A stretch of DNA of 64,000 nt from Actinoallomurus bryophytorum (lineage in GTDB: Bacteria > Actinomycetota > Actinomycetes > Streptosporangiales > Streptosporangiaceae): the NCBI RefSeq assembly GCF_006716425.1, contig NZ_VFOZ01000001.1:1612001-1676000 (forward strand), written 5' to 3'. Each line of letters starts with the position of its first letter. Positions within the stretch are counted from its first letter, which is position 1. The position numbers and the translations under genes were made by a program. The notes below the pieces were generated by a model. It was not told the DNA's origin. It made no database searches and was given only the letters and a program-made list of their open reading frames with translations. Positions 25,234 through 32,879 of the stretch are shown in pieces.

Positions 25234-26973
25234 TTGAGTGACCTGGAGCCTGGCCCGCCCGACGTGGCGGCCACGCTGCCTGACATCCCGGTGGTGGAGC
25301 CCGGCGCTGAGACCGCCGAGATCGACACGTCACACACACGTGGCGGCGGCCTGCTGAAGTCCAGTGCCGTCATGGCGGTGGGCACCGTCGCCTCCCGGGC
25401 ACTCGGTTTTGTCCGCAACGCCGTGATCGTGATCGCACTGGGCACCGGTCCGCTCGGTGACGTCTACAACGTCGCGAACACCTTCCCGAACCAGATCTAT
25501 GACCTGCTACTCGGCGGCATCTTGACCGCCGTTCACGTACCGATGCTGGTACGTGCGCTGGAACGGGACCGCTCCTACGGCGAGGAGTACGAGGCGCGGC
25601 TGCTCACCATCATGCTCGGCGGTCTCCTTGTGCTCACCGGCGTTTCGATGCTGTGCGCGCCGCTGCTGGTCGACCTGTTCGCAAGCGGCTTCACGCCCGC
25701 CCAGCACCACCTCGCGGTGATCTTCTCCCTGTTCTTCCTGCCGCAGATCTTCTTCTACGGCGTCGGCGCACTGGCCGGCGCCTCACTCAACGCCCGCGGC
25801 AGCTTCGCCGCGCCGATGTGGACCCCGGTCCTCAACAGCATCGTCGTCATCATCGTCGGCGGCGCGTTCCTGCTCATCGCGGGCCCCGGCGTCACCCCCA
25901 CGAGCATCAGCCACCACGAGATCATCCTGCTAGCCGGCGGCACCACCCTCGGTATCGTCGTTCAGACCATCGCGATGTGGCCCTCCCTGCGCAAGCTCGG
26001 CTTCCGGTACCGGCCACGGTTCGACTTCCGCCGCGAGGAACTCGCGCCGGTCGGCGGCATGGCGCTATGGACCCTGCTCTACGTCGCCATCATGCAGATC
26101 GGCCTGGTGGTGAACACCAACATCGCCATCCGCGCCGGCGTCCGCGGCGAGAAGGAACATCTGGGATACGGCGTCGGCCTCACCCCTTGGAGCAACGCCT
26201 ACCTGCTCTTCCAACTCCCGTACGCGGTCGTCGGAGTGTCGGTGATGACTGCGCTACTGCCCCGGATGAGCCGCAACGCCTCCGAAAACCGCTTCGACCT
26301 GGTCCGCCAAGACATGACCTCCGGCTTGAATCTGTCCTCGGTGATCATCGTGCCGTCCGCCGCGCTGCTGTTCGCACTCAGCCCAGAACTCGTCACGGCG
26401 TTCTTCGCCCACGGCTCCACCGGCCTGGCAGATGGCCTGATGATCGCCAACGTTGTACAGGCGTTCGCACTGACGCTCGTGCCGTTCGCGATCTTCCAGA
26501 TGCTTCTGCGGGTCTTCTACTCCCTGGCCGACACGCGCACGCCGGCGCTGATCGCGATCGGCAACATCGTGATCAGCATCACGCTCGCTCTGGTCGGCTA
26601 CGCCACACTGCCCACCGACATGATCGTCGAGGGCATCGCGATCGCACTGGGCATCTCCTGGGTGGCGGGCTGTTTGATGGCCGCGCTCATCCTGCGCCGC
26701 CGCATGGCAGGACTCGAGGGGCGGCAGATCGTACGCACCCACCTAAAGATCGCGATCGCGACCGTGCCCGCGTTCGCGTTCGCGTTCGGAGTCCACGAAC
26801 TGGCCGTCAAACTTTTCTATTATCAACTGATCACTTCGGTACTCGCCCTGGCCGTCGGAGGCGCGGGGGCAGCTGTGCTGTATGTGCTGGTTGCGCGCAG
26901 ACTGCGAATCTCCGAAGTCGAAACACTCGCCGGAACCGTGATCCGCAGGTTGCCCGGACGCGCCCCGAGTTAG
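25234..26973 (+). CDS. MurJ/MviN-type lipid II flippase
   Basis: The start is a TTG at 25234 behind GGAGGA; the open frame upstream is noise. The 579 residues contain about 14 membrane helices of the MOP superfamily. Its core VASRALGFVRNAVIVIALG carries the two conserved arginines of MurJ, and DVYNVANTFPNQIYDLLLGG follows as in actinobacterial members. MurJ moves lipid-linked peptidoglycan precursor across the membrane. The host should have its own copy, so this one is extra. GC content is chromosomal, unlike the ABC-3C genes beside it, suggesting a separate origin. It could protect against cell-wall-targeting agents, which is a guess. Confidence 0.85.
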   Translation: MSDLEPGPPDVAATLPDIPVVEPGAETAEIDTSHTRGGGLLKSSAVMAVGTVASRALGFVRNAVIVIALGTGPLGDVYNVANTFPNQIYDLLLGGILTAVHVPMLVRALERDRSYGEEYEARLLTIMLGGLLVLTGVSMLCAPLLVDLFASGFTPAQHHLAVIFSLFFLPQIFFYGVGALAGASLNARGSFAAPMWTPVLNSIVVIIVGGAFLLIAGPGVTPTSISHHEIILLAGGTTLGIVVQTIAMWPSLRKLGFRYRPRFDFRREELAPVGGMALWTLLYVAIMQIGLVVNTNIAIRAGVRGEKEHLGYGVGLTPWSNAYLLFQLPYAVVGVSVMTALLPRMSRNASENRFDLVRQDMTSGLNLSSVIIVPSAALLFALSPELVTAFFAHGSTGLADGLMIANVVQAFALTLVPFAIFQMLLRVFYSLADTRTPALIAIGNIVISITLALVGYATLPTDMIVEGIAIALGISWVAGCLMAALILRRRMAGLEGRQIVRTHLKIAIATVPAFAFAFGVHELAVKLFYYQLITSVLALAVGGAGAAVLYVLVARRLRISEVETLAGTVIRRLPGRAPS

Positions 26974-27198
26974 CCCACCGGGAGCGGGCGCGTGCTCGTC
27001 GGCTGACATACGGTGACGAAGGTTGCGGCGTGCCGTTCTCTCTAAAGACGAACGACCGGCAATCCGTTTTCCGTCACCCGTGTTGCCGCAACGCTCCGGA
27101 TGTAAGCGATCGGCGAAGATGCCTCCGGCGGGGTCCTCAGACTCGGGGATCGCCCAGCACGACGCGCGCCTTCAGGTCTGTCAGTGGTTGAGGTGGAA

Positions 27199-27298
27199 GC
27201 CGGGTCATCCCCTCCGCCGACGTCCCAGGCAAAGCCGAGCAGACCAGGCCTGGCCCGCTCCCCATCGGGTGGGACGACGACGGAGGGGATGACCCGGC
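27199..27298. repeat. 100-bp stem-loop with 29-bp arms
   Basis: Arms 27199-27227 (starting GCCGGGTCATCCCC) and 27270-27298 (ending GGGGATGACCCGGC) match except at two positions, separated by 42 bases that contain a smaller CCAGGCCTGG palindrome. No T run follows. It is too long for a normal terminator; a MITE-like element, a single-strand origin or a recombination site are possible. Confidence 0.7.
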
Positions 27299-27396
27299 GG
27301 AGGGTTGCTGCGGCATAGCGCCGCTGAGAGAACGGTTCAGGCCCGCCCAGAGCTCAGTTACTCGCAGACCACAGGACGCCTGGCCATACCCCAAAC

Positions 27397-27475
27397 GTGC
27401 AATTAGCGTGCAATTAGCCAAGGTGATCAAGGGTCAACAGCGGTCGCTTGCGGACACATGCTCATGCAGGTCAAT
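27397..27475. repeat. degenerate repeat A3
   Basis: Begins GTGCAATTAGCGTGCAATTAG like A1 and keeps the GGTGATCAAGGGTCAACAG tract, then fades. It lies inside the element, about 970 bases before attR. Confidence 0.6.
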
Positions 27476-27547
27476 GCCTGTATCGGCTGTGATCAGCATG
27501 CTTTGCAAGCAGGAAGTCATGAAATTGGCGAACGGCTCGCCCGCTGC

Positions 27548-27949
27548 CTACCGAGTGATCAGTGTCAGGCCCTCGTGCTCGGCGAAGTCTTCGAAGTCCT
27601 TGACGTTGAGCGTCGCCAGCGGCAGGCCGTAGGAGAGAGCACAGGCCGCGATCCAGGAGTCATTGGCAGGTCGGGGCCGGCCGCGACGGATGGCGTACGC
27701 GGAGATCTGACCCCACGTTCGGGCGACGTCATCGCTGTAGGGAAGGACGATCACTCCGTCGAGCCAGTGACCCAGGGCGTCACGGTTGCGTCGGCCCCAC
27801 TGTCGAAGTTCGGCCCACTGGGTTAGCTCGCCGAGCGTGACGAACGTGATGCACGGCTGTTTGCCGATGAGCCGGGTCATGACGGATGAGGGGAGCCGGC
27901 GCTTCAGGCTCAGGGACGAGACATCTGTGTCGAGGACTACGCGATCCAC
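27548..27949 (-). CDS. VapC-like PIN-domain toxin
   Basis: The 133 residues form one PIN domain. Acidic metal-site residues are D7 and D9 (VVLDTDVSSL), E41 (LGELTQ), D96 (ANDSWIAA) and a late D near 117 (LNVKDFEDFA). PIN toxins cut RNA, usually tRNA or rRNA, when their antitoxin is lost. It follows its antitoxin gene by six bases. The position beside attR fits a role in keeping the element in the population. Confidence 0.88.
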   Translation of the reverse strand: MDRVVLDTDVSSLSLKRRLPSSVMTRLIGKQPCITFVTLGELTQWAELRQWGRRNRDALGHWLDGVIVLPYSDDVARTWGQISAYAIRRGRPRPANDSWIAACALSYGLPLATLNVKDFEDFAEHEGLTLITR

Positions 27950-27955
27950 GAGCAG

Positions 27956-28156
27956 TCAGGTTAGGTCGGCGTGACGGGACGCGTGAACATGTTCGAGGAA
28001 AGCGTCCAGCTCCTCGTCAGTGTCGAACACGTTGTCCTGCGCCAGGTCGTCAGCAGACCGGATCGGATGGACGTGCTTGCGCCGCGCCAGCTCATCGAGC
28101 GACACTGAACCACGCTCCGGACGTTCGGACGGGTAGTCCGCGCTGCTCGTAGTCAT
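27956..28156 (-). CDS. VapB-like antitoxin
   Basis: A 66-residue acidic protein from the ATG at 28156, ending DTDEELDAFLEHVHASRHAD, with no clear DNA-binding fold from sequence alone. Its place directly before a PIN toxin, its size and the tandem operator-like sites in front of it identify it as the antitoxin. It should bind and block the toxin and repress the pair. Confidence 0.75.
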   Translation of the reverse strand: MTTSSADYPSERPERGSVSLDELARRKHVHPIRSADDLAQDNVFDTDEELDAFLEHVHASRHADLT

Positions 28157-28174
28157 CGCTACCCCCTCGCCACA

Positions 28175-28207
28175 CACTATCGACCCACTATCAACCCACT
28201 GTATCGA
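28175..28207 (-). promoter_or_regulatory. tandem operator repeats before vapBC
   Basis: CACTATCGACC, CACTATCAACC and CACTGTATCGA follow each other at exactly 11-base steps, about one helical turn, 19 bases before the antitoxin start. This is typical of autoregulated toxin-antitoxin promoters. Confidence 0.6.
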
Positions 28208-28273
28208 GTTGTTGCAGGCGGCCCACCTCCTGGAGCGATGGACACCAAGATCCAACACGGGCGGTAGCGGGCA

Positions 28274-28293
28274 CGCGGGATATACGCGGGATG
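28274..28293 (+). promoter_or_regulatory. candidate integrase arm site (right)
   Basis: CGCGGGATATACGCGGGATG differs by one base from the left copy at 9715-9734. It lies 75 bases inside attR. Confidence 0.55.
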
Positions 28294-28368
28294 GCGGTCC
28301 CCCTCGTAGGCCGCGGAGGTTGGTCCGGCGCAGGTCAGGGACCGACCAGCAGACGGATCGCCTGTGGA

Positions 28369-28414
28369 TTCCTAAACCGTGTGCCGCAGGTTCGAATCCT
28401 GCCGGGGGCACCCA
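28369..28414 (+). repeat. attR, 46-bp attachment core
   Basis: A perfect copy of 9568-9613: the 3' part of tRNA-Arg(CCU) from the anticodon loop plus CCCA. There is no 5' tRNA half here, as expected at the far end of an insertion. Confidence 0.92.
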
Positions 28415-28829
28415 AAACCTAGAACGCGCCGTCGAGTGCACCCGATGTGCGTCCACCTGTGCTCGCTCGTCCCGTGTGGCTTCGGTGAGCGTCGTGATCG
28501 TGTCTTCTCGGATCGTCACCTGGATGGCTTCGTGACGGGCTCGGCTTCATAAGGGCCGGCGACGGGACTGCCGCCCGTACGTGCAGCGGGCCGAAGCAGC
28601 CCTAAGCCTCCGGCTTACCCGCTAGGAGACCCGGCCGGCCACCAAGCGCGCCACATCGAACGAGGTCGCAGGCCGCTTTTCCTGAGTCTCAGCATCACCG
28701 ACGATCACTTGCGTAACATTCCCCCAGAGATCGGTTCTCTTGCCGATCGCTCAGAGCATTCCGAAACTCCGATAGGGACGCAGGACGCAACAGTTGGTGG
28801 CCCGGCACTACGCATTAACAGAGGAAGAG

Positions 28830-29942
28830 ATGGCGCTGGACCAGCGGGCGGTGGTCAGGCATGCATCCGTTGCCGAGCTGATGGGGAAACTGCCGCAATT
28901 ACCTGAGGATTTCTCGTTCGGCGCGGATATCGACGAGGCGCACCGGGTTCTGCTGGAGTCGCATGCCACTCGTGAGGAACGGCAGGCGGCTCTCCTGCGA
29001 TGGCTCGGCAGCTCTCAACCGTGCCTTTTCGCGCGCCTGGCCGCCAAGGAGGCCAGGGGTCTGAACGCCTCCAAAGGGCTGAGTTTCGACATCGTCTGGC
29101 TGGACGACGACGACATCGAGCGGGGCGAGGAGCACCTGCGAACGGTCATCCAACAGGGCCGGATGGCATGGAAGGACCGGGCCGAGCGCGGTGACACGAG
29201 CGCGTTTCTCATCGTCTTCAACAGTCGGCGCCTGGCGTACGCCGTGCCCGGTGATGAGCTCGTCGAGCTGAGCCTCCGGCTGGCCGGGCTCTACCTGGTC
29301 GAGGTTCCCCGGATCGCTGCGGACAGTGTGTACACCGAGGCAGTGCCGCTGCGGGACAACGAGGGACGGCCCGGGCTGTTCAAGGCCAGCACTCAGTTGT
29401 TCTACTCCTCCGCTCATCTGATGCGTAACCACGACCGGCGCGTTCCCGGTGGGTTGCTGTTCTCCGTGGTCTCGCCCGGACATTACGCCCGGTCGCTCGT
29501 GCTGCGCGGTCTCGCCGACGACCACGAAAAAGCAGTGGAATTCGTTCGGCTGACCGCACATCGGTCGATCGGGAACGGCGGGTTCCATCATCCCGGCAGG
29601 TTGAGCAGCAGCTGGCACAATCCGCCGCCCGGCTCGTGTCCGGCGGGGGAAAGCACACGTGTCCGGAGCAGATTCATCGACCCGGACCTGTTCTCCGCGA
29701 CCTATCAGCCTGACGTTCTGGTACCTCGCGAGGTCATGTCCGACGGTGTACCGCGGCTGTCCGAGCACCGTCCTGAGGACATCTGGAATGCGCTGCACCT
29801 TGAGTACATCAGCACTAAGCCGGCGCCGCCCGGTGACCCGGATTTCGGCTGGTTCAACGAGATGCCGATCGACGACTGCGCCAAATACCACAACCCGTGG
29901 CCGCCCCGGCAGGCGGAGAACAGCCGTGAATTCAACTACTGA
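28830..29942 (+). CDS. unrecognised enzyme, first gene of biosynthetic cluster
   Basis: The ATG at 28830 follows AGAGGAAG; TTG and GTG codons at 28794/28797 would add 12 residues. The 370-residue protein is soluble. Landmarks are SSQPCLFARLAAKEARG (about residue 60-76), TSAFLIVFNSRRLAYAVPG, TQLFYSSAHLMRNHDRRVPG and the His-rich GNGGFHHPGRLSSSWHNPPP. The order of a Pro-Cys motif, an AFLIVFN strand and a late Arg-rich block loosely recalls YqcI/YcgG (GntA-type) N-oxygenases, but the match is weak and I do not assign it. In this cluster an N-oxygenase would be expected to feed the cupin/MetRS pair. The stop is 12 bases before the cupin gene. Confidence 0.6.
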   Translation: MALDQRAVVRHASVAELMGKLPQLPEDFSFGADIDEAHRVLLESHATREERQAALLRWLGSSQPCLFARLAAKEARGLNASKGLSFDIVWLDDDDIERGEEHLRTVIQQGRMAWKDRAERGDTSAFLIVFNSRRLAYAVPGDELVELSLRLAGLYLVEVPRIAADSVYTEAVPLRDNEGRPGLFKASTQLFYSSAHLMRNHDRRVPGGLLFSVVSPGHYARSLVLRGLADDHEKAVEFVRLTAHRSIGNGGFHHPGRLSSSWHNPPPGSCPAGESTRVRSRFIDPDLFSATYQPDVLVPREVMSDGVPRLSEHRPEDIWNALHLEYISTKPAPPGDPDFGWFNEMPIDDCAKYHNPWPPRQAENSREFNY

Positions 29943-29954
29943 GCTGGAGAAACC

Positions 29955-30302
29955 GTGTTGCTGAGAGATCTGGGTGATGACCAGTTGGTTCCTGCCTACG
30001 GAATTCTCTTTCAGCAGATCTACCCGCATGGTGGGGAGGACTTGGCGGACTGGGGTGTCGGCCGCTCGGTCGTCGAACCCGGCGGCGGCACCGAGCCGCA
30101 CTCCCATGACGAGCACGAGCTCTTCGTCATCCTGTCCGGCAGCGGCGTGATGACGATCGAGGACGAGCAACGACCGGTCCGCGCCGGGCAGGCGGTGCTC
30201 GTCCCACGGAACAGCCACCACGACCTGGCGAGCACCTCCTCCGAGCGGCTCGTGTTCCTCAACGTGTACTGGCCCGAACAGCTGGGATCGGTCGACCTCT
30301 AG
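29955..30302 (+). CDS. stand-alone cupin
   Basis: A 115-residue single cupin barrel starting at a GTG behind CTGGAG. The metal motif is clear: EPHSHDEHELFVILSGSG (H and H/E ligands, about residues 48-65) and the second motif VLVPRNSHHDLAS (His near 87). It lies 16 bases before the MetRS-like gene. Fused hydrazine synthetases such as Spb40 and Tri28 consist of a cupin followed by a MetRS-like domain in this same order, so the two genes may be the unfused form. On its own the family is too general to name a reaction. Confidence 0.88.
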   Translation: MLLRDLGDDQLVPAYGILFQQIYPHGGEDLADWGVGRSVVEPGGGTEPHSHDEHELFVILSGSGVMTIEDEQRPVRAGQAVLVPRNSHHDLASTSSERLVFLNVYWPEQLGSVDL

Positions 30303-30318
30303 CACGAAGGAACTCATA

Positions 30319-31956
30319 GTGAGACATATCGTGTCCGGCTCCCCGCCGACGCCCAACGGTGATCTGCACCTGGGGCACCTGTCCGGACCGTATGCGACGG
30401 CCGACATCTACGCGCGGGCCCGTCGCCTCGCGGGCGAAGAGGCGATGTACATCATCGGCTCGGACGTCAACCAGAGTTACGTCCCGTTCAAAGCCGCCGA
30501 GCTCGGGGTGGACGCCGTGGCCATGGCCAAGGAGTTCGACGACGAGATCAGCCACCTGTTCACGGCGATGAACTTCTCCCACGATGTCTATGTGCGACCC
30601 GGTGACTCCGAGCTTCACCGGCAGATCGTCGGCGAGTTCTTCCTCACGCTTTATCGCGACGGCCGCCTGGAGACCCGCAGCGAGGAGTGCCTGTACTGCG
30701 AGCGTTGCGTCCGCTACCTGTCCGACGCGCATGTGACGGGGACCTGCCCGTACTGCGGCAATGACGACTGTGACGGCAACCTGTGCGAGGTATGTGCCCG
30801 GCCGAACGCCGTGGTCGACCTCGTGGAGCCCCGTTGCAACCGGTGTGGCGGCCCGGCCGGCCGTCGTGAGTTCACCCGTCTCGTCTTCCCCCTCTCCGCC
30901 TACGCCGACCGGCTGCGCGACTACCACCGCGAGGCGGTCTTCAGCCCGCAGCTGGAGGCGCTGTGCGTGGACCTGCTCGCTCGCGGCCTGCCCGACATTC
31001 CCGTCACTCATCCGTCGGACTGGGGCGTCCCCGTTCCGGTCGAGGGCTTCGACGACCAGCGGATCTTCGTGTGGGCCGAGATGCTGCCGGGATACTTCGC
31101 CGAAGTGGCCGAGACCCTGGCGGCCCGCGGTGAGGACCCGCAGAACTGGCGGGCGGTCTGGAACGCCTCGCAGGTCGTGCAGTTCTTCGGCTGGGACAAC
31201 GGCTACTTCCACACGCTGCTGTACCCGGCGCTGATGATGGCCTATGACTCCGCCCTGCGGGCCCCGCACGCGCTGCTGACCAATGAGTTCTACCTGCTCG
31301 ACAACGACAAGTTCTCCACGAGCAGAAGCCACGCCGTCTGGGGCGGGGCGCTGATCGCCCAGGTCCCGGCCGACGTCGTACGCTTCGTGCTCGCCCATGA
31401 CCGGCCGCAGTTCGAGCGCACCAACTTCACGTTCGGCCGGTTCCGGGAGCTCGTGGACGGTGAGCTGGTCAGCCGCTGGCAGGCATGGCTCGGCGACCTC
31501 TTCCACCGGCTCGGTGACACCGTCCCGGACCTCGCGTACGCGACTCCGAGCCAGCGCAGGTTCGTCACCGGGCTGACCACACTGGCGGCCGACTGCCTGG
31601 GCGCCTACACCGCCGAGCAGTTCTCGCCACCGCGCGCGGCGCGTACGCTCCGCGAGCTGGTCACCAGGGTGCGGGAGTTCTCCGCCGGCGGCGGCCGGGC
31701 CGCTCTCACCCGGCCGGGCTCACCCGAGGTGCTCGCGGGCATCGCGGCCGAGGCTCAGGCGGCGAAACTGCTCGCCCAGCTGGCGTTTCCGATCATGCCC
31801 GAGTTCGCCGGGCGGCTGTGGTCCGCGCTGGGCTGTGACGGGCCGGTACGCCTGGACGACCTGGCGCTCCTGCCCGAGGGAACACCGGTCGGTGCGCCCG
31901 AGGGGGCGTTCTTCGAGCCGCTGCCCGCCGACCTTGAACAGCGAGTCTGTGGATGA
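30319..31956 (+). CDS. methionyl-tRNA synthetase-like enzyme, possible N-N bond former
   Basis: The 545 residues are a class I synthetase of MetRS type: HLGH (17-20) is the HIGH motif, KFSTS (about 331-335) stands for KMSKS, and a Cys-rich zinc insert (CLYCERC, CPYC, CEVC, CNRC; about 124-180) fits MetRS. The C-terminal helical bundle is present but divergent. Bacteria need only one MetRS, and this one sits in an operon with a cupin and redox enzymes. In Spb40- and Tri28-type proteins the MetRS domain activates an amino acid as adenylate and the cupin domain guides attack of an N-hydroxyamine to an N-N bond. A self-resistance MetRS is the alternative. It overlaps the exporter gene by four bases. 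Confidence 0.85.
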   Translation: MRHIVSGSPPTPNGDLHLGHLSGPYATADIYARARRLAGEEAMYIIGSDVNQSYVPFKAAELGVDAVAMAKEFDDEISHLFTAMNFSHDVYVRPGDSELHRQIVGEFFLTLYRDGRLETRSEECLYCERCVRYLSDAHVTGTCPYCGNDDCDGNLCEVCARPNAVVDLVEPRCNRCGGPAGRREFTRLVFPLSAYADRLRDYHREAVFSPQLEALCVDLLARGLPDIPVTHPSDWGVPVPVEGFDDQRIFVWAEMLPGYFAEVAETLAARGEDPQNWRAVWNASQVVQFFGWDNGYFHTLLYPALMMAYDSALRAPHALLTNEFYLLDNDKFSTSRSHAVWGGALIAQVPADVVRFVLAHDRPQFERTNFTFGRFRELVDGELVSRWQAWLGDLFHRLGDTVPDLAYATPSQRRFVTGLTTLAADCLGAYTAEQFSPPRAARTLRELVTRVREFSAGGGRAALTRPGSPEVLAGIAAEAQAAKLLAQLAFPIMPEFAGRLWSALGCDGPVRLDDLALLPEGTPVGAPEGAFFEPLPADLEQRVCG

Positions 31957-32879
31957 ACAACAAGATCCGTACGCCGGCCCTCGTCCTGGCCGCCCTGCTG
32001 TGGGGCGGGTCGGCGGCGTTCACCAAGTACGCCTTGGACACGTGGCAGCCGATGACGCTGCTGACCGTCGAGCTGGCCGGGGCCAGCGTGGTCCTGTGGA
32101 CCGCGGTACTGATCCGAGGCCACCGGCGGCCGGCCGTGTGGCGCCGGCTGGTGCTGCTCGGCGCGCTGGAGCCGGGCCTGTGCTACGCCTTCGTCAACCT
32201 CGGCCTGACCCACACCTCGGCGTCCAACGGGATCGTGCTGTCGGGGCTCGAGTCCGGGTTCGTGGTGGTGCTGGCCGCGGTCTTCCTGCGCGAACGTCTC
32301 GCCGTACGCTCCGTCGCCGGCCTGGCCGTCGCTCTGGCCGGGGTACTCGTGCTGGAAGGCGCCCGGCCTGAGTTCACCGGCGTCTTCGGCGGCGATCTGC
32401 TGGTCCTGTCCGGGATCTTCTGCGCCGCGGTGTACGTCCTGGTGGCCCGGCGGACCGCCGACCAGGTCGACGCGCTGACGATGACGGCCTACCAATTCGC
32501 CTCCGGATTCCTGTTCTTCCTGCCGTTCTCCGTCGGCGAGTGGGTGACGGGCGCGGAGAAGGCGCCTCTTCACCAGTCGGCGTGGTCGTGGCTGGTCGCA
32601 ACGGGCATCGGCGTCGGCGCGTACGCGTGCAGCTTCCTGCTGTACAACTTCGCGATCGCGCGTGTCTCGGCGGGACGTGCCGCGATGATCCTCAACCTGA
32701 TGCCGGTGTTCGGCGTGCTCATTGCCGTGATCTTCCTTCGGGAGCACCCGGGGGCCTGGCAACTCGTGGGCGCCGCGATGATCATCGGGTCGATCTTCGT
32801 CTTCCCCGAAGACGAGGAGGAACCCGAGACGCCCGGCGAGGTCGCGGCTCCACCCCTGCCCGTGGACGGTGCCCGATGA
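31953..32879 (+). CDS. EamA/DMT-family exporter
   Basis: 308 residues with about ten membrane helices in two EamA repeats (about 5-135 and 150-285). The first begins RTPALVLAALLWGGSAAFTK, the second follows GDLLVLSGIFCAAVYVLVAR. DMT transporters often export amino acids, amines or metabolites. It overlaps genes on both sides (ATGA junctions), so it is made together with the MetRS-like protein and the dehydrogenase, and it is the best candidate to export the cluster's product. Confidence 0.88.
   Translation: MNNKIRTPALVLAALLWGGSAAFTKYALDTWQPMTLLTVELAGASVVLWTAVLIRGHRRPAVWRRLVLLGALEPGLCYAFVNLGLTHTSASNGIVLSGLESGFVVVLAAVFLRERLAVRSVAGLAVALAGVLVLEGARPEFTGVFGGDLLVLSGIFCAAVYVLVARRTADQVDALTMTAYQFASGFLFFLPFSVGEWVTGAEKAPLHQSAWSWLVATGIGVGAYACSFLLYNFAIARVSAGRAAMILNLMPVFGVLIAVIFLREHPGAWQLVGAAMIIGSIFVFPEDEEEPETPGEVAAPPLPVDGAR

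Larger units (their letters stand above)
26974..27547. other. intergenic region with long inverted repeat and repeat A3
   Basis: No gene is seen in about 570 bases. The long inverted repeat 27199-27298 and repeat A3 (27397-27475) are listed separately. The remainder has no clear structure. Confidence 0.5.
9568..28414. mobile_element. AICE-type integrative and conjugative element in tRNA-Arg(CCU)
   Basis: About 18.8 kb lies between the 46-bp direct repeats. The left arm carries int, xis, a RepSA-like replication initiator, a TraSA/FtsK-like DNA translocase, a Pra-like activator and a KorSA-like GntR repressor: the standard core of actinomycete elements of the pSAM2 type, which replicate after excision and move as double-stranded DNA. 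The right arm carries cargo: a XRE/TPR regulator and phosphotransferase pair, an ABC-3C system, a MurJ-like flippase and a VapBC-type pair next to attR. All core genes look intact, so the element may still be mobile. Confidence 0.9.
28157..28829. other. region around attR, no gene recognised
   Basis: It contains the operator repeats of the toxin-antitoxin pair, an arm-type site, attR and about 400 bases outside the element. In the outer part a short minus-strand frame (IREDTITTLTEATRDERAQV, about 28430-28520) looks protein-like and could be a remnant. Nothing else is supported. Confidence 0.45.

Noticed and set aside
28430-28520. Short protein-like frame right of attR
   Set aside because: About 30 codons, with no complete domain; kept only as a possible remnant.
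28899-30407. 502-codon open frame antisense to the first cluster genes
   Set aside because: It mirrors the coding genes on the other strand, as GC-rich third positions keep antisense frames open; no motif or binding site supports it.
30259-31506. Long minus-strand frame opposite the MetRS-like gene
   Set aside because: Low-complexity Val/Arg/Glu-rich translation, no start signal; the plus-strand gene has clear family motifs.
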